64,000 nucleotides of DNA from Methylomonas sp. (GTDB taxonomy: Bacteria; Pseudomonadota; Gammaproteobacteria; Methylococcales; Methylomonadaceae): contig JALSLW010000088.1 in assembly GCA_026988155.1 (NCBI GenBank), positions 1 to 64,000 on the forward strand. Direction: 5' to 3'. The translations under genes and the position numbers were made by a program. How positions within the stretch are numbered: position 1 is the stretch's first letter; every line of letters begins with the position of its first letter. The notes beneath the pieces are model-generated. The model saw only the letters and a list, made by a program, of their open reading frames with translations. It was not told the DNA's origin and searched no databases. Below, one piece after another: positions 7,424 to 16,960 of the stretch.

Positions 7424-8780
7424 GCTCTTCCGTTACTGCTGAATCAGCAGCAAAATACTTATCAATCAGCTCCTGCTTCATTAACAGTTCGCTTCTATCA
7501 AAACATTCTGCCAGTGTCTGCCAGGATAGATCCAGTGCATCTTCCAAGGTCAGCGAAATATCAATATTCATAAACCGACGTTTGAATAAGCGGCCAAACT
7601 TGAGCAGCCTTTCATCAAAAGGCGACAGTTCAAAAGCCATTGCCTGCTTCTGTTCTGCTTCATTGGCACCTGAATAAAAGCGGATCATGGTATTCATTAC
7701 CTGCGAATGATCTTCACGGGTAACTTTGCCAATAACATGCTGTTTTAGTCGCGAGAGTGAGCCAAATGGATCAAGCATCTTGTCATGCAAATAAAACTGT
7801 CCTTCAGTAATATAGCCTGTATTATCAGGTACCGGGTGAGTGACATCACCGCCAGGCATGGTAGTAACAGACAATATGGTAACCGACCCGGCACCTTTAT
7901 AGTCACAGGCCTTTTCGTAACGTTTTGCCAGCTGTGAATATAAGTCTCCCATATAGCCTCGATTTGAAGGCACATGTTCCATTGAAATTCCGACTTCTTT
8001 CATGGCATCTGCATAGGCCGTCATATCAGTCATTAAAACTAGCACGCGTTTGCCCTCTTCTACTGCAAAGCGTTCTGCAACAGTCAATGCCATATCGGGC
8101 ACAAGCAGGCGCTCTACAATGGGGTCGGAAGCAAGATTGCAGAACATCACGGTTCTGGCAAAAACGCCCGCCTGTTCAAATTGGCTGCGAAAGAAATGAA
8201 AGTCATCAAAGATCAAGCCTAACCCTGCAAAAACGACAATATCTGCATCTGCCTGAATGCCAATACGCGCTAAAAACTGGTTATAGGGTTCACCGGAAAT
8301 TGAAAAAATGGGGATTTTCTGACTCTCAACCAAGGTGTTGAATAGATCAATCATCGGCACATTGGTTCGAATCATATTCGATGCCAGCACCCTTTTCATT
8401 GGGTTGACAGAGGCGCTTTCAATGGTAACTTTAGGATCGGGCTGTAAAGATGAACCTCCATCTAATGGTTCACCTATTCCATTAAATATTCGCCCTAATA
8501 TATTAGCTGAATAGGTAACTTGCATCGAATGGCCTAAAAAACGCACGGATGCATGAGTTGAAATGCCCTGAGTCCCTGAAAAAATTTGCAGGGAAACCTC
8601 GCTGCCTTTTATTTTAATCACTTGAGCCAGCGATTGCGCACCATTGCTATCCAGCACTTGAGCAAGGTCGCCAAAACATACCGCAATATCCTGTTTCCCT
8701 TTTGCTGGTGAAACATGAACGGTAATAATGCTTCCTATTATGGAAATGATTTTATCGTGTCGGATTAAGTTATTGATCAT
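7416..8780 (-). CDS. atpB: V-type ATP synthase subunit B (regulatory, non-catalytic)
   Basis: This 454-residue subunit alternates with catalytic subunit A in the head. The nucleotide-binding loop reads SISGEPYN instead of a Walker A GxxxxGKT, which marks it as the non-catalytic B subunit. DMTAYADAMKEV, YMGDLYSQLAKRYEKA and TMPGGDVTHPVPDNTGYITEGQ-like motifs are well conserved. Its ATG overlaps the stop of a membrane hydroxylase gene (ATGA), although subunit A would normally precede it. No A subunit gene is anywhere in the window. Confidence 0.93.
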   Translation of the reverse strand: MINNLIRHDKIISIIGSIITVHVSPAKGKQDIAVCFGDLAQVLDSNGAQSLAQVIKIKGSEVSLQIFSGTQGISTHASVRFLGHSMQVTYSANILGRIFNGIGEPLDGGSSLQPDPKVTIESASVNPMKRVLASNMIRTNVPMIDLFNTLVESQKIPIFSISGEPYNQFLARIGIQADADIVVFAGLGLIFDDFHFFRSQFEQAGVFARTVMFCNLASDPIVERLLVPDMALTVAERFAVEEGKRVLVLMTDMTAYADAMKEVGISMEHVPSNRGYMGDLYSQLAKRYEKACDYKGAGSVTILSVTTMPGGDVTHPVPDNTGYITEGQFYLHDKMLDPFGSLSRLKQHVIGKVTREDHSQVMNTMIRFYSGANEAEQKQAMAFELSPFDERLLKFGRLFKRRFMNIDISLTLEDALDLSWQTLAECFDRSELLMKQELIDKYFAADSAVTEEHG

Positions 8781-9250
8781 AAATCTATATCTCTTTTTCT
8801 GCGTGTGTTCATTACATAATCAAATAAAGGATAAGTCACGCACCAGTTGGCATTGGGATCATATAAATGGTGATCATAGTGCCATGGCAGATATTTTTTT
8901 GCCCAGCAACTGTCTAAATGAGCTTGACGGTGCACTATATAATAGCTAAAAACTGAAAGATACATACCAAATGCATAACCGTTAGCCCACCAGAAAAATG
9001 GTGCATTAACAAGCAAGATACTCATTAAAGTGAGCCATTCTTTAGCTTGCGTATTCCACCGTATAGGCCAGCTTTTATAGCCTGAGTCTATCATATCTGA
9101 TTGCTGAGCAGCATAATGATGTTCATGCCAATGATATGCCCAAAAACTGTCAGGGCGTTTGCCGTAATAATGCAATATATAGCGATGCATACACCATTCA
9201 CCGGCATTGGCCACTAGCAGCCCTAAGAAAAATTGCAACGCCCATATCAT
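8777..9250 (-). CDS. Fatty-acid-hydroxylase-superfamily membrane protein
   Basis: This 157-residue protein has hydrophobic segments and the eight-His iron-binding pattern of the sterol desaturase / beta-carotene hydroxylase superfamily: HRYILH (22-27), HWHEHH (40-45), a later HRQAH, and WHYDHH near the C terminus. It is therefore a likely di-iron membrane oxygenase acting on a lipid. The substrate is unknown. It starts 8 bases after fadE and overlaps atpB by four bases, so it is transcribed with both. The short length resembles the compact carotenoid/fatty-acid hydroxylases more than sterol desaturases. Confidence 0.8.
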   Translation of the reverse strand: MIWALQFFLGLLVANAGEWCMHRYILHYYGKRPDSFWAYHWHEHHYAAQQSDMIDSGYKSWPIRWNTQAKEWLTLMSILLVNAPFFWWANGYAFGMYLSVFSYYIVHRQAHLDSCWAKKYLPWHYDHHLYDPNANWCVTYPLFDYVMNTRRKRDIDL

Positions 9251-9258
9251 CTCAGAAC

Positions 9259-11664
9259 CTAAACCATCTCATCAGGGGTAAAATCATCAACCATAATAGC
9301 CAACCGTCGTGTTCTTTCGGCTTCTTTAAGCAGTTTTAATTCTTCATGAGTAATTATTTTTTTATCAACGGCCTGATTGAAAACGGCCTCACCCTGCTCT
9401 TTTGACAACTGTTTAACTTTTTGAGCCTGGCGTATCTTCCTTTCTGCCGATCTCGCTGCCAATACGGCTTTAAAGGCACATTCAATTCGTCCTGTTGCAT
9501 CATTTTCAATTTCGTTAATATAAATGCCACGAGTTAAACGGTCACGAGATTCAGAATCATTCAATAAAATTGATGCAGTCTGATGGATTAATTTATCTTC
9601 TGGTGCAGAATAACTGCTTCCCATTGGAAAAGTAACCATCCGCAGCCCCCAGACTAACGGCCTAAATGGGAGTAGCGGAAAAATCGCCAATAGAGATTGC
9701 TGTACTTTATATAGAGTATGCTGACACGCCCAATGCAAAAGAGACAGATCATCTTCTGGACAGCCTTGATCCTGAAAATGCTTTAAACTGGCAGAACATA
9801 GATACAGATTGCTTAAAGCATCTGCAAAATATCCGCTAATGCGTTCTTTGCGTTTTAATGAACCTGTTAAAGTCATAATGGCATAATCGGCAACTAATGC
9901 AAACATAGTGCTCAAGTGGGCAACGGAGCGATAATACTGCCTGGTATTATTATCACCGGGAACTTTGACAAATCGAGCATACGTTATGCCTAACCAAAAA
10001 CTGGCTATTTTGTTATGCATGATGTGCCCAATATGACTAAAAAGCAGTCGATCAAATTGCAGAATCCCTTTAACCTCATTATGCTGGTGCAATGCCTGCA
10101 TTTCTTGATAAATAAAAGGATGACAGCGTACTGCACCTTGCCCAAAAATCATCATGGTTCGGGTCAGAATATTAGCTCCTTCAACGGTAATGCAAACGGG
10201 AATAACCTGATATATACGTCCCAGGTAATTTTTAGGACCTAGACAAATGCCGGAGCCGCCTTGTATATCCATGCCATCATTAATAACCCTACGCATGCGT
10301 TCGGTTAATTCATACTTCATAATTGCGGAAATAACCGAAGGCTTTTGTCCTTGATCCAAAGCTGCCGCAGTGACAGTTCTTGCCGCATTTATAATATAGC
10401 TCTCACCGGCTATACGAGCTAACGGCTCTTCTATGCCTTCAAACTCACCCAATGAAATATTAAATTGTTTTCGTACCCGAGCATAGGCTCCTGTATTTCG
10501 GCAGGTAAATTTAGCAGCACCTGCACTTAACGCAGGTAAAGAAACAGAGCGTCCAGTAGCGAGAGATTCCATTAACATTTTCCAGCCATTGCCAGCCTGT
10601 TCTACACCGCCTATTATCCAGTCCAATGGAATAAATACATCTTTACCCCAGTTAGGGCCATTCTGAAATGCCGAATTCAGAGGAAAATGACGATTTCCAA
10701 TAGTAATTCCAGGTGTATTTGAAGGTATTAGGGCAACGGTTATACCAATATTTTCCTTATCTCCAATCAAATATTCAGGATCATAAAGTTTAAATGCCAA
10801 GCCAATAACAGTGGCAATAGGGCCCAAGGTTATATAGCGTTTTTCCCAATTTAAACGAATGCCTAAAACCTGGTCTTCTCCTGCAAACTTATCGTAGCAG
10901 ATAACCCCTGTATCCGGCATGGCACCAGCATCACTTCCTGCATCCGGGCCTGTCAAAGCAAAGCAGGGCATTTCCTGACCTGATGCCAAACGTGGCAAAT
11001 AATAGTCTTTTTGCTTTTGGCTACCATATGATAGTAGCAATTTTGCAGGCCCTAATGAGTTTGGCACCATAACCGTGACTGCAGCAGAAGAGCTGCGGCT
11101 GGAGATCTTCATAATGACTTCAGAATGGGCAAAATGTGAAAACTCCAAACCGCCATAGTGTTTTGGAATAATCATGCCGCAAAACCTTTGCTGTTTAATA
11201 TAGTCCCACACTTTATCAGGCAGATCCTGTCGATTATGGGTAATATCCCAGTCATCCAGCATGGCACATAAGGTTTCTACGGGGCCATCAATAAAAGCCT
11301 GTTCCTCCATTGTCAGTTTGGCAACAGGCAAATCCAACAGCACATTCCAGTTTGGATTTCCGGAAAACAATTCTGCATCCCACCAGGTATTGCCCGCTTC
11401 CATGGCTTCCTGCTCAGTGCTGGACATTTCTGGCAGGGCTGCTTGCATCCATTTAAAAATAGGCCGGCTTATCAATTTTCGTCGAATAGCGGGAATGCAA
11501 ATTGGCAGAAAAGTGAGTAAAAATACTAGCCATAAAATCGGATTAAAATTTTGAAGGCTGTACAGTGACAGCAAAACAGCTAAAACGAGAGTGCTTTGCG
11601 ACAGAGCTATCTGATGATAAGCCAGAGAACTTGCGATGATTAACAACAATCCCAACCAAATCAT
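9259..11664 (-). CDS. fadE: Acyl-CoA dehydrogenase, long FadE type
   Basis: It catalyses the first step of beta-oxidation, acyl-CoA to trans-2-enoyl-CoA, with FAD. At 801 residues it is close to E. coli FadE (about 814). Two N-terminal membrane helices (about 1-65) are followed by the dehydrogenase domain (CFALTGPDAGSDAG, GGSGICLGPKN, a motif with EGANILTRTMMIFGQGA) and the C-terminal DUF1974 region. The start at 11664 is chosen because GAGGAGAG precedes it; an ATG five codons upstream has no ribosome-binding site. It lies downstream of fadA-fadN, separated by an inverted-repeat element. Confidence 0.92.
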   Translation of the reverse strand: MIWLGLLLIIASSLAYHQIALSQSTLVLAVLLSLYSLQNFNPILWLVFLLTFLPICIPAIRRKLISRPIFKWMQAALPEMSSTEQEAMEAGNTWWDAELFSGNPNWNVLLDLPVAKLTMEEQAFIDGPVETLCAMLDDWDITHNRQDLPDKVWDYIKQQRFCGMIIPKHYGGLEFSHFAHSEVIMKISSRSSSAAVTVMVPNSLGPAKLLLSYGSQKQKDYYLPRLASGQEMPCFALTGPDAGSDAGAMPDTGVICYDKFAGEDQVLGIRLNWEKRYITLGPIATVIGLAFKLYDPEYLIGDKENIGITVALIPSNTPGITIGNRHFPLNSAFQNGPNWGKDVFIPLDWIIGGVEQAGNGWKMLMESLATGRSVSLPALSAGAAKFTCRNTGAYARVRKQFNISLGEFEGIEEPLARIAGESYIINAARTVTAAALDQGQKPSVISAIMKYELTERMRRVINDGMDIQGGSGICLGPKNYLGRIYQVIPVCITVEGANILTRTMMIFGQGAVRCHPFIYQEMQALHQHNEVKGILQFDRLLFSHIGHIMHNKIASFWLGITYARFVKVPGDNNTRQYYRSVAHLSTMFALVADYAIMTLTGSLKRKERISGYFADALSNLYLCSASLKHFQDQGCPEDDLSLLHWACQHTLYKVQQSLLAIFPLLPFRPLVWGLRMVTFPMGSSYSAPEDKLIHQTASILLNDSESRDRLTRGIYINEIENDATGRIECAFKAVLAARSAERKIRQAQKVKQLSKEQGEAVFNQAVDKKIITHEELKLLKEAERTRRLAIMVDDFTPDEMV

Positions 11665-11712
11665 GATAACTCTCCTCATTCAATATCTATCGGCTTTTTT
11701 GCCAATGAAGAC

Positions 11713-11875
11713 TAAGTACCCAAGTTAAATTAATTTTACTTTTTACTTGTCTTTTTTACCATTTTAGACCCTGAATAAATAGTTACGTAGCTCGCTATGC
11801 GCCTATTTATTCAGAGCCTAAAATGAAAAAAAATCCTGCGTAAAACTATTAAATTAATTTTACTTGGGTACTTAA
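11713..11875. repeat. MITE-like inverted-repeat element
   Basis: TAAGTACCCAAGT plus an AAATTAATTT tail at 11713-11736 is repeated, inverted, at 11851-11875. Inside is a second hairpin: CTGAATAAATAG (11771-11782) pairs with CTATTTATTCAG (11803-11814) around a loop with ACGTAGCTCGCTATGCGCC. No coding capacity. The inner loop resembles that of the element at 38235-38370. It separates fadN from fadE and could act as a terminator or RNA-processing site in that transcript. Confidence 0.8.
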
Positions 11876-11938
11876 GTATCTGCCTCCCCCTTTTCAAAGG
11901 GAAAGGGTTAGAGCAGATTATTTTTATAGTTTCTAATG

Positions 11939-14260
11939 CTAATTTCTTAAAGGCTTGCCTGTTTTTAACATATGTTCCAGTCTTGCTAAGGTGCCTTGCT
12001 GTTTAACAATATCAGTAAAAACACGGCATTCTAAATCCAGCATATCCTGTTCTGACAATGGCTCTGTAATATCACAATCTCCCCCCGTCAAAACGGTAGC
12101 TAAACTGTCTGCTACCTGCACGTCATAATCAGTAACTTTACCCAGCATTCTGAATGCTTTAGTGGACATGCTTAATAATATTTTTGCGGTTTTTCCTGCC
12201 AATTTATATTCTGTTTTTTCAGGAATGCTATAGTCTTTACTTAAATCCAAAGCCTTCTTTTTTGCATCAGCCAATAAGTGACTCTTATTCATGGTAATTT
12301 CATCTGATGCAGAAAGAAACAGCAGGTCTTTCGCTTCAAAAGCAGATTTTGAGACTTTAGCCATGGCAATTGTTTCAAATGCTTTAGCAATAGGAGGAAT
12401 GGGACCGCCAAATAGTTTAAACTGCAGACACCGGCGCAGATATTCCTTACAGCCCCCCCAGCCAGGCACTAACCCGACCCCCACTTCAACTAAACCAGTG
12501 TACAGCTCTGCATGTGCCTGAACAGCGTCACAGTGCAGAAGAATTTCACAGCCTCCGCCTAATGCCAGGCCAGAAGGTGCTGCAACAACGGGGAAGGGTG
12601 CATATTTAACTGCCATAAACGTTTCCTGACCCTGTTTTATCAAGCTTTTAACGCTTTCCCAGTCATTCTGATCTATTGCAGAGGTCAATAAACCAAGGTT
12701 TGCTCCGGCAGAAAAATTATCAGCTTCATTATGGATTACTAAGGCGATAAAGCTCTGTTCTACCTTTATTAAGCTTTCGCGCAGCAAGCTTAAAATGTCC
12801 ATATCAAAGGTATTCATTTTGCTATGGAATTCAAAGCAGGCAACGCCATCTCCCACATCCCATAAACTCGCTGATCTATTTTCCAGAATGGCTGATTTTT
12901 GCAATTTAATATCTGAAAGCAATAATACACCTTTTGCCCTGATGACAGGCTGATACACACCCGACAAGGTGCGGAATTTCAGTATTTCAGAATCTATCTT
13001 ATAAAAGGGTTCAGCTTTTAATAATTCAGGAACCTCTCTTCCCTCCTGCTTAACCTTGTCAATAAACCAATCCACACCTATTTTATCCAGCAATTCAAAA
13101 GGCCCAAATTGCCAGTTATAGCCCAGTCGCATGGCTTCATCTACTGAGGTAATTTCATCCGCTATTTCAGGCAAAAGACTGGCAGCATAAAGCAAAGTTT
13201 TAGACATAACAGTCCAGGCATATTGGCTGTATTTATCACTTAATGATAAAAAATCCTGCAAGTGCTGTTTATGGGCAACTTTCAAGCAGTCTAATGCTGG
13301 TTTTTCACTATTGCCATAATCCCCGGTATTTAAATTAATCGACTGTTTAACACGTGTTCCTCCTTCTTTATTTAGCCGGTAAAAACCGCCCTTCCCTTTC
13401 CTGCCAATATATCCCTCATCAATCATTTGCATAAATAGATCAGGCAATTGGTTGATTTCATAGAAACCATCCTGCTCAGGCAGCTGTTTCATGCTTTCCA
13501 TAATATGTGGAATTAAATCTAGTCCGACCAAATCCAGCAGGCCGAAAATACCTGTTTTGGGAATACCAAAAGGAGCACTTATTACTGCATCCGCCTGCTC
13601 AACGGTTAACCCCTGTTTAAAGGCTTCCAGCAAACCGCACTGCACCCAGTAAATGCCTATTCGGTTTGCAATAAAGCCAGTCGTGTCTTTGCAGATAACA
13701 CAGCCTTTGCCCAACTTTATTTCAGCAAACCGCCTAACTGAATCAATTAATTCCGTCTGGGCATTTGCATTGCAAACTAATTCCAGCAGGCGCATATAGC
13801 GGGGAGGATTAAAAAAATGGGTAATGAGAAAGCGGCTTTGAAAATCCGCAGAAAAACCTTCGAGCAACTGTGCTAAAGGTAAAGTAGAAGTGTTGGATGA
13901 AATAATAGTATCAGCACCACAGACTTTTTCCAGCTTTTGATATAACGTTTTTTTAATGCTGAGATCTTCAATCACAGCTTCAATAATCCAGTCGACTTCG
14001 GATAAAAGGTGCAGATGATCTTCAATATTCCCTGGAGTAATCAATCGTGCATTATTTTTATGCATGAATGGCGCTGGATTGGCTTTTAAAAGTTTTTGTA
14101 TCGCCATTTCGGCAATCAGATTGCGATTTTCAACTTCGCCATTGTCCTGTTTAGGAACAATATCCAATAAATAGACTAGTATACCGGCATTACTGATATG
14201 CGCAGCAATACTGGCTCCCATAACACCTGCCCCGATGATGGCAACTTTTTTAATAGTCAT
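11939..14260 (-). CDS. fadN: 3-hydroxyacyl-CoA dehydrogenase / enoyl-CoA hydratase fusion (FadN type)
   Basis: It hydrates enoyl-CoA and oxidises the 3-hydroxyacyl-CoA in beta-oxidation. The NAD-binding GAGVMG lies at residues 10-15, so the dehydrogenase half comes first. A crotonase-type hydratase domain follows in the C-terminal third (GLALGGGCEILLH; VEVGVGLVPGWGG). This order is opposite to FadB and matches Bacillus FadN, as does the length (773 residues). Start at 14260, with GGAGG upstream and overlapping the fadA stop (TGATG); an in-frame start 16 codons upstream lies inside fadA and is rejected. Confidence 0.9.
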   Translation of the reverse strand: MTIKKVAIIGAGVMGASIAAHISNAGILVYLLDIVPKQDNGEVENRNLIAEMAIQKLLKANPAPFMHKNNARLITPGNIEDHLHLLSEVDWIIEAVIEDLSIKKTLYQKLEKVCGADTIISSNTSTLPLAQLLEGFSADFQSRFLITHFFNPPRYMRLLELVCNANAQTELIDSVRRFAEIKLGKGCVICKDTTGFIANRIGIYWVQCGLLEAFKQGLTVEQADAVISAPFGIPKTGIFGLLDLVGLDLIPHIMESMKQLPEQDGFYEINQLPDLFMQMIDEGYIGRKGKGGFYRLNKEGGTRVKQSINLNTGDYGNSEKPALDCLKVAHKQHLQDFLSLSDKYSQYAWTVMSKTLLYAASLLPEIADEITSVDEAMRLGYNWQFGPFELLDKIGVDWFIDKVKQEGREVPELLKAEPFYKIDSEILKFRTLSGVYQPVIRAKGVLLLSDIKLQKSAILENRSASLWDVGDGVACFEFHSKMNTFDMDILSLLRESLIKVEQSFIALVIHNEADNFSAGANLGLLTSAIDQNDWESVKSLIKQGQETFMAVKYAPFPVVAAPSGLALGGGCEILLHCDAVQAHAELYTGLVEVGVGLVPGWGGCKEYLRRCLQFKLFGGPIPPIAKAFETIAMAKVSKSAFEAKDLLFLSASDEITMNKSHLLADAKKKALDLSKDYSIPEKTEYKLAGKTAKILLSMSTKAFRMLGKVTDYDVQVADSLATVLTGGDCDITEPLSEQDMLDLECRVFTDIVKQQGTLARLEHMLKTGKPLRN

Positions 14261-15399
14261 CAGATTGCCTCCAGTATTGTCGCAATGCCCTGTCCGCCCC
14301 CTATACATTGCGTGGCTAAAGCGTATTTCTTATCCTGCCTTTGCAGCAGGCTTGCGGCTTTTCCGACAATTCTTGCCCCTGTTGCTCCCAGGGGATGGCC
14401 CAATGCAATAGCCCCACCGTCCAAATTCAATTTATCTAGTGCTATGGGCAAATCATTAAGTACTGCTAAACACTGAGAAGCAAAAGCTTCATTCAGCTCG
14501 ACAATATCTATTTCATCCAATGCCAGACCTGCACGCAGCAAAGCTTTGTTTGTGGCATTGACAGGCCCAATCCCCATGATTTCAGGTGCACAGGCCGAGA
14601 CGGCAATAGACTTAATTCTGGCCATCTTATTTAAGCCATGTTTATTGGCATATTCTTCACTGCATACCAAAACTGCAGAAGCACCGTCAGTTAAAGGAGA
14701 TGATGTTCCTGCAGTCACACTGCCATTGAGTTTAAAAGCAGGTTTCAATTCAGCCAAGCCCTCTGCTGTTGAATCAGGGCGCAGACAGCCATCATTTGCC
14801 ACCATGCCTGATTTAGCTGTTTCTATAACAATGATTTCATCATCGAAAGCCCCTTTCTGCAGGGCATTATTAGCTTTACGCTGGCTTTCCAAAGCAAAAG
14901 CTTCCTGTTTTTCACGGCTTAAACTATATTGTTTTGCAAGATTTTCTGCGGTATCGCCCATGCTTATGTAGGCTTCGGGGTAAGACTGGTATAGCTCAGG
15001 ATTAGGCATCATATTGTATCCGCCCATAGGGACACGGGACATGGACTCAATACCGGCACAGATAAAAACATCGCCGGCATTCATTTGAATAGCCCCGGCT
15101 GCAATATGAATGGATTGCATGGAAGAGCCGCAAAAACGATTAACAGTCATGCCAGCCACAGAAACCGGCAACCCTGCCAAATGAACGGCTAATCGAGCCA
15201 GGTTCATTCCCTGCTCACCCTCAGGAAAAGCACACCCTAGAACCAGGTCTTCAATATCCTGCTGATCTATATCAGCTTTATTGAGCAAACCTTTTATGAC
15301 CTGTGAAAGCAAATCATCAGCTCTTACTGTTGCTAACAGACCTTTATGGGCAGGTGTAAAAGGTGAACGGCAGTACTCTGCAATAATAACATTTTTCAT
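14260..15399 (-). CDS. fadA: Acetyl-CoA acyltransferase (3-ketoacyl-CoA thiolase)
   Basis: It performs the last step of beta-oxidation, cleaving 3-ketoacyl-CoA to acetyl-CoA and a shorter acyl-CoA. The nucleophile is Cys90 in NRFCGSSMQS; His335 (GHPLGATGA) and Cys365 (QCIGGGQG) complete the active site. The length of 379 is normal. First gene of the beta-oxidation run, coupled to fadN by a one-base overlap. The 319 bases upstream presumably carry its promoter. Confidence 0.95.
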   Translation of the reverse strand: MKNVIIAEYCRSPFTPAHKGLLATVRADDLLSQVIKGLLNKADIDQQDIEDLVLGCAFPEGEQGMNLARLAVHLAGLPVSVAGMTVNRFCGSSMQSIHIAAGAIQMNAGDVFICAGIESMSRVPMGGYNMMPNPELYQSYPEAYISMGDTAENLAKQYSLSREKQEAFALESQRKANNALQKGAFDDEIIVIETAKSGMVANDGCLRPDSTAEGLAELKPAFKLNGSVTAGTSSPLTDGASAVLVCSEEYANKHGLNKMARIKSIAVSACAPEIMGIGPVNATNKALLRAGLALDEIDIVELNEAFASQCLAVLNDLPIALDKLNLDGGAIALGHPLGATGARIVGKAASLLQRQDKKYALATQCIGGGQGIATILEAI

Positions 15400-15718
15400 A
15401 CTTCCCCCATTAAAGGGTTAAATTAAAAAAACCTTCTATATATAATACTGCTAAAGAGTAAAACAAGTTCAATTCCGGCAAAAGAAAAAGAGTTTAGTTA
15501 GCCTTTATTGCGGTGGTTTACTGCTATTTTTGCTGTTCAGTGTCACTCGAGTAAGTGATTGTGAGGCGGTTAAAAAAGCTATTCGAGGTCGCTAGAGTAT
15601 AAAAAGAAATTGTTAGCTGACAATAAAGAGAGTGGCAATAAGTAGTCTATTTGTCGGCGGGTATGTCGGCTACTAAAAATCACAAAATTTGAACTAAAAC
15701 CCTGTCAAGAACTTTATT
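15400..15718. other. Intergenic gap upstream of fadA
   Basis: No convincing gene. One plus-strand open stretch ending at the TAG near 15596 is hydrophobic but has no start codon or ribosome-binding site. The stretch should contain the fadA promoter (minus strand) and the end of the flavoprotein operon. Confidence 0.4.
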
Positions 15719-16960
15719 TCACCATTGCAATCCGCCTAGCAATTCAGCCACTGCAAAACCTGAAGTGATTGCACCTTCATGCAGGCCTTCAAAAAGGTAG
15801 GCTCCTGCATGGTAAGTATTATTTGCGCCATTTGTATGCAAAATTTCCTGTCGATAGCGAATGGCTTCCACATTATAAGATGGAGAGCGATGATGCTGGC
15901 GATTGAGGATTTTCTCAGGATCAATGCGCTGTTCCATATTATAGGAAAGACAATAATTGATATCATCTTCAGTATCTAGACCACATAAGCGATCTAAATA
16001 GGCATTGTAGCCGCAGTTTCCTTTGTCATCATTTTGAAAAACATCAAATTCACTGAAATAAGTCACCCCGAAATGTTTGTATATTGAAGTATCGGTATGG
16101 ATGACGGTATCAATTTCATTCAATTTCCAATCCTTAAATCGCTTAATTTCATTTTCCGAGGGATCTGTCAATAAGGCTAACACCTGATCAGGTGTGGTGG
16201 CGAAAATGATTTTATCAAAATGATGCTGTTCGCCATTGGCCAGTTTTATCTGAACCCCCGCTGAGTCTCTGTTAACTCTGGTAATATTAGCATTACAATG
16301 AATTGAACCGGAAAATTGCATTAAAATCATTTCAATATAGCTATAGACGCCTCCGACAATGCGTTCCCATTTAGTATGCATGCCTGAATGAGCCAGCAGT
16401 GGTATTGCTATTTCTGCCGGAAAATCATCAATTTTTTTATACGGCATTGAATAGGCGTACATCAGCAGCATTTTTAGCCACCTGCCACTGATACTGTTTC
16501 CCAGGTAATCTGAAACCGGACGATGACGTAATGAATCGGGACTTGCAAAAGTCATTTTAGCAAGAAAATATAAATATGGGATCAGGGTTGATGCCAGCTT
16601 AAAACTCTCGAAAATTCTTTCCTGTTTGGTTGTACAGCCGTAGCGGATTGCCCCAGTAGATTTGTAATAATGGCCATCGGGCAGAAAAAGTTCACTGGAA
16701 ATCGGCGTATCTTCCAGCGGCACCTGAAGCTTATGCATTAATTTATGAAAATTCGGGAAGTAATCACGCTGGAACTCGACCACCCCATTATCGAGAGTAA
16801 TTCGGCTATCCAGAGAATCACAGTGAACATTTTTATTCAATGTTCGGATATTCCCTCCCAGAATCGGTTCTTTTTCAAACACAGTGATATCGTGAGCTTT
16901 GTCTAAAAGATAAGCTGCAGTCATACCAGCGGCACCGCCACCCACAACAGCAATTCTCAT
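15719..16960 (-). CDS. FAD-dependent amine-oxidase-like protein
   Basis: This 413-residue flavoprotein has an N-terminal dinucleotide-binding loop, VVGGGAAGMTAAYLL, and a VFEKE strand end that contacts the ribose. The C-terminal GLHEGAITSGFAVAELL is the second FAD contact of the amine oxidase / phytoene desaturase clan. It resembles the NAD(P)-binding flavoproteins often found with cyclopropane-fatty-acid synthase genes, but none is present here. It overlaps the upstream flavoprotein gene by four bases, so the two are coupled and may act on the same substrate. The reaction is unknown. Confidence 0.8.
   Translation of the reverse strand: MRIAVVGGGAAGMTAAYLLDKAHDITVFEKEPILGGNIRTLNKNVHCDSLDSRITLDNGVVEFQRDYFPNFHKLMHKLQVPLEDTPISSELFLPDGHYYKSTGAIRYGCTTKQERIFESFKLASTLIPYLYFLAKMTFASPDSLRHRPVSDYLGNSISGRWLKMLLMYAYSMPYKKIDDFPAEIAIPLLAHSGMHTKWERIVGGVYSYIEMILMQFSGSIHCNANITRVNRDSAGVQIKLANGEQHHFDKIIFATTPDQVLALLTDPSENEIKRFKDWKLNEIDTVIHTDTSIYKHFGVTYFSEFDVFQNDDKGNCGYNAYLDRLCGLDTEDDINYCLSYNMEQRIDPEKILNRQHHRSPSYNVEAIRYRQEILHTNGANNTYHAGAYLFEGLHEGAITSGFAVAELLGGLQW

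Noticed and set aside
8777..9250. Replacement subunit of the V-type ATPase
   Set aside because: The His-box pattern clearly places it in the fatty-acid-hydroxylase superfamily, despite its position directly before atpB.
11665..11679. Start of fadE five codons further upstream
   Set aside because: No ribosome-binding site precedes it, whereas GAGGAGAG precedes the ATG at 11664.
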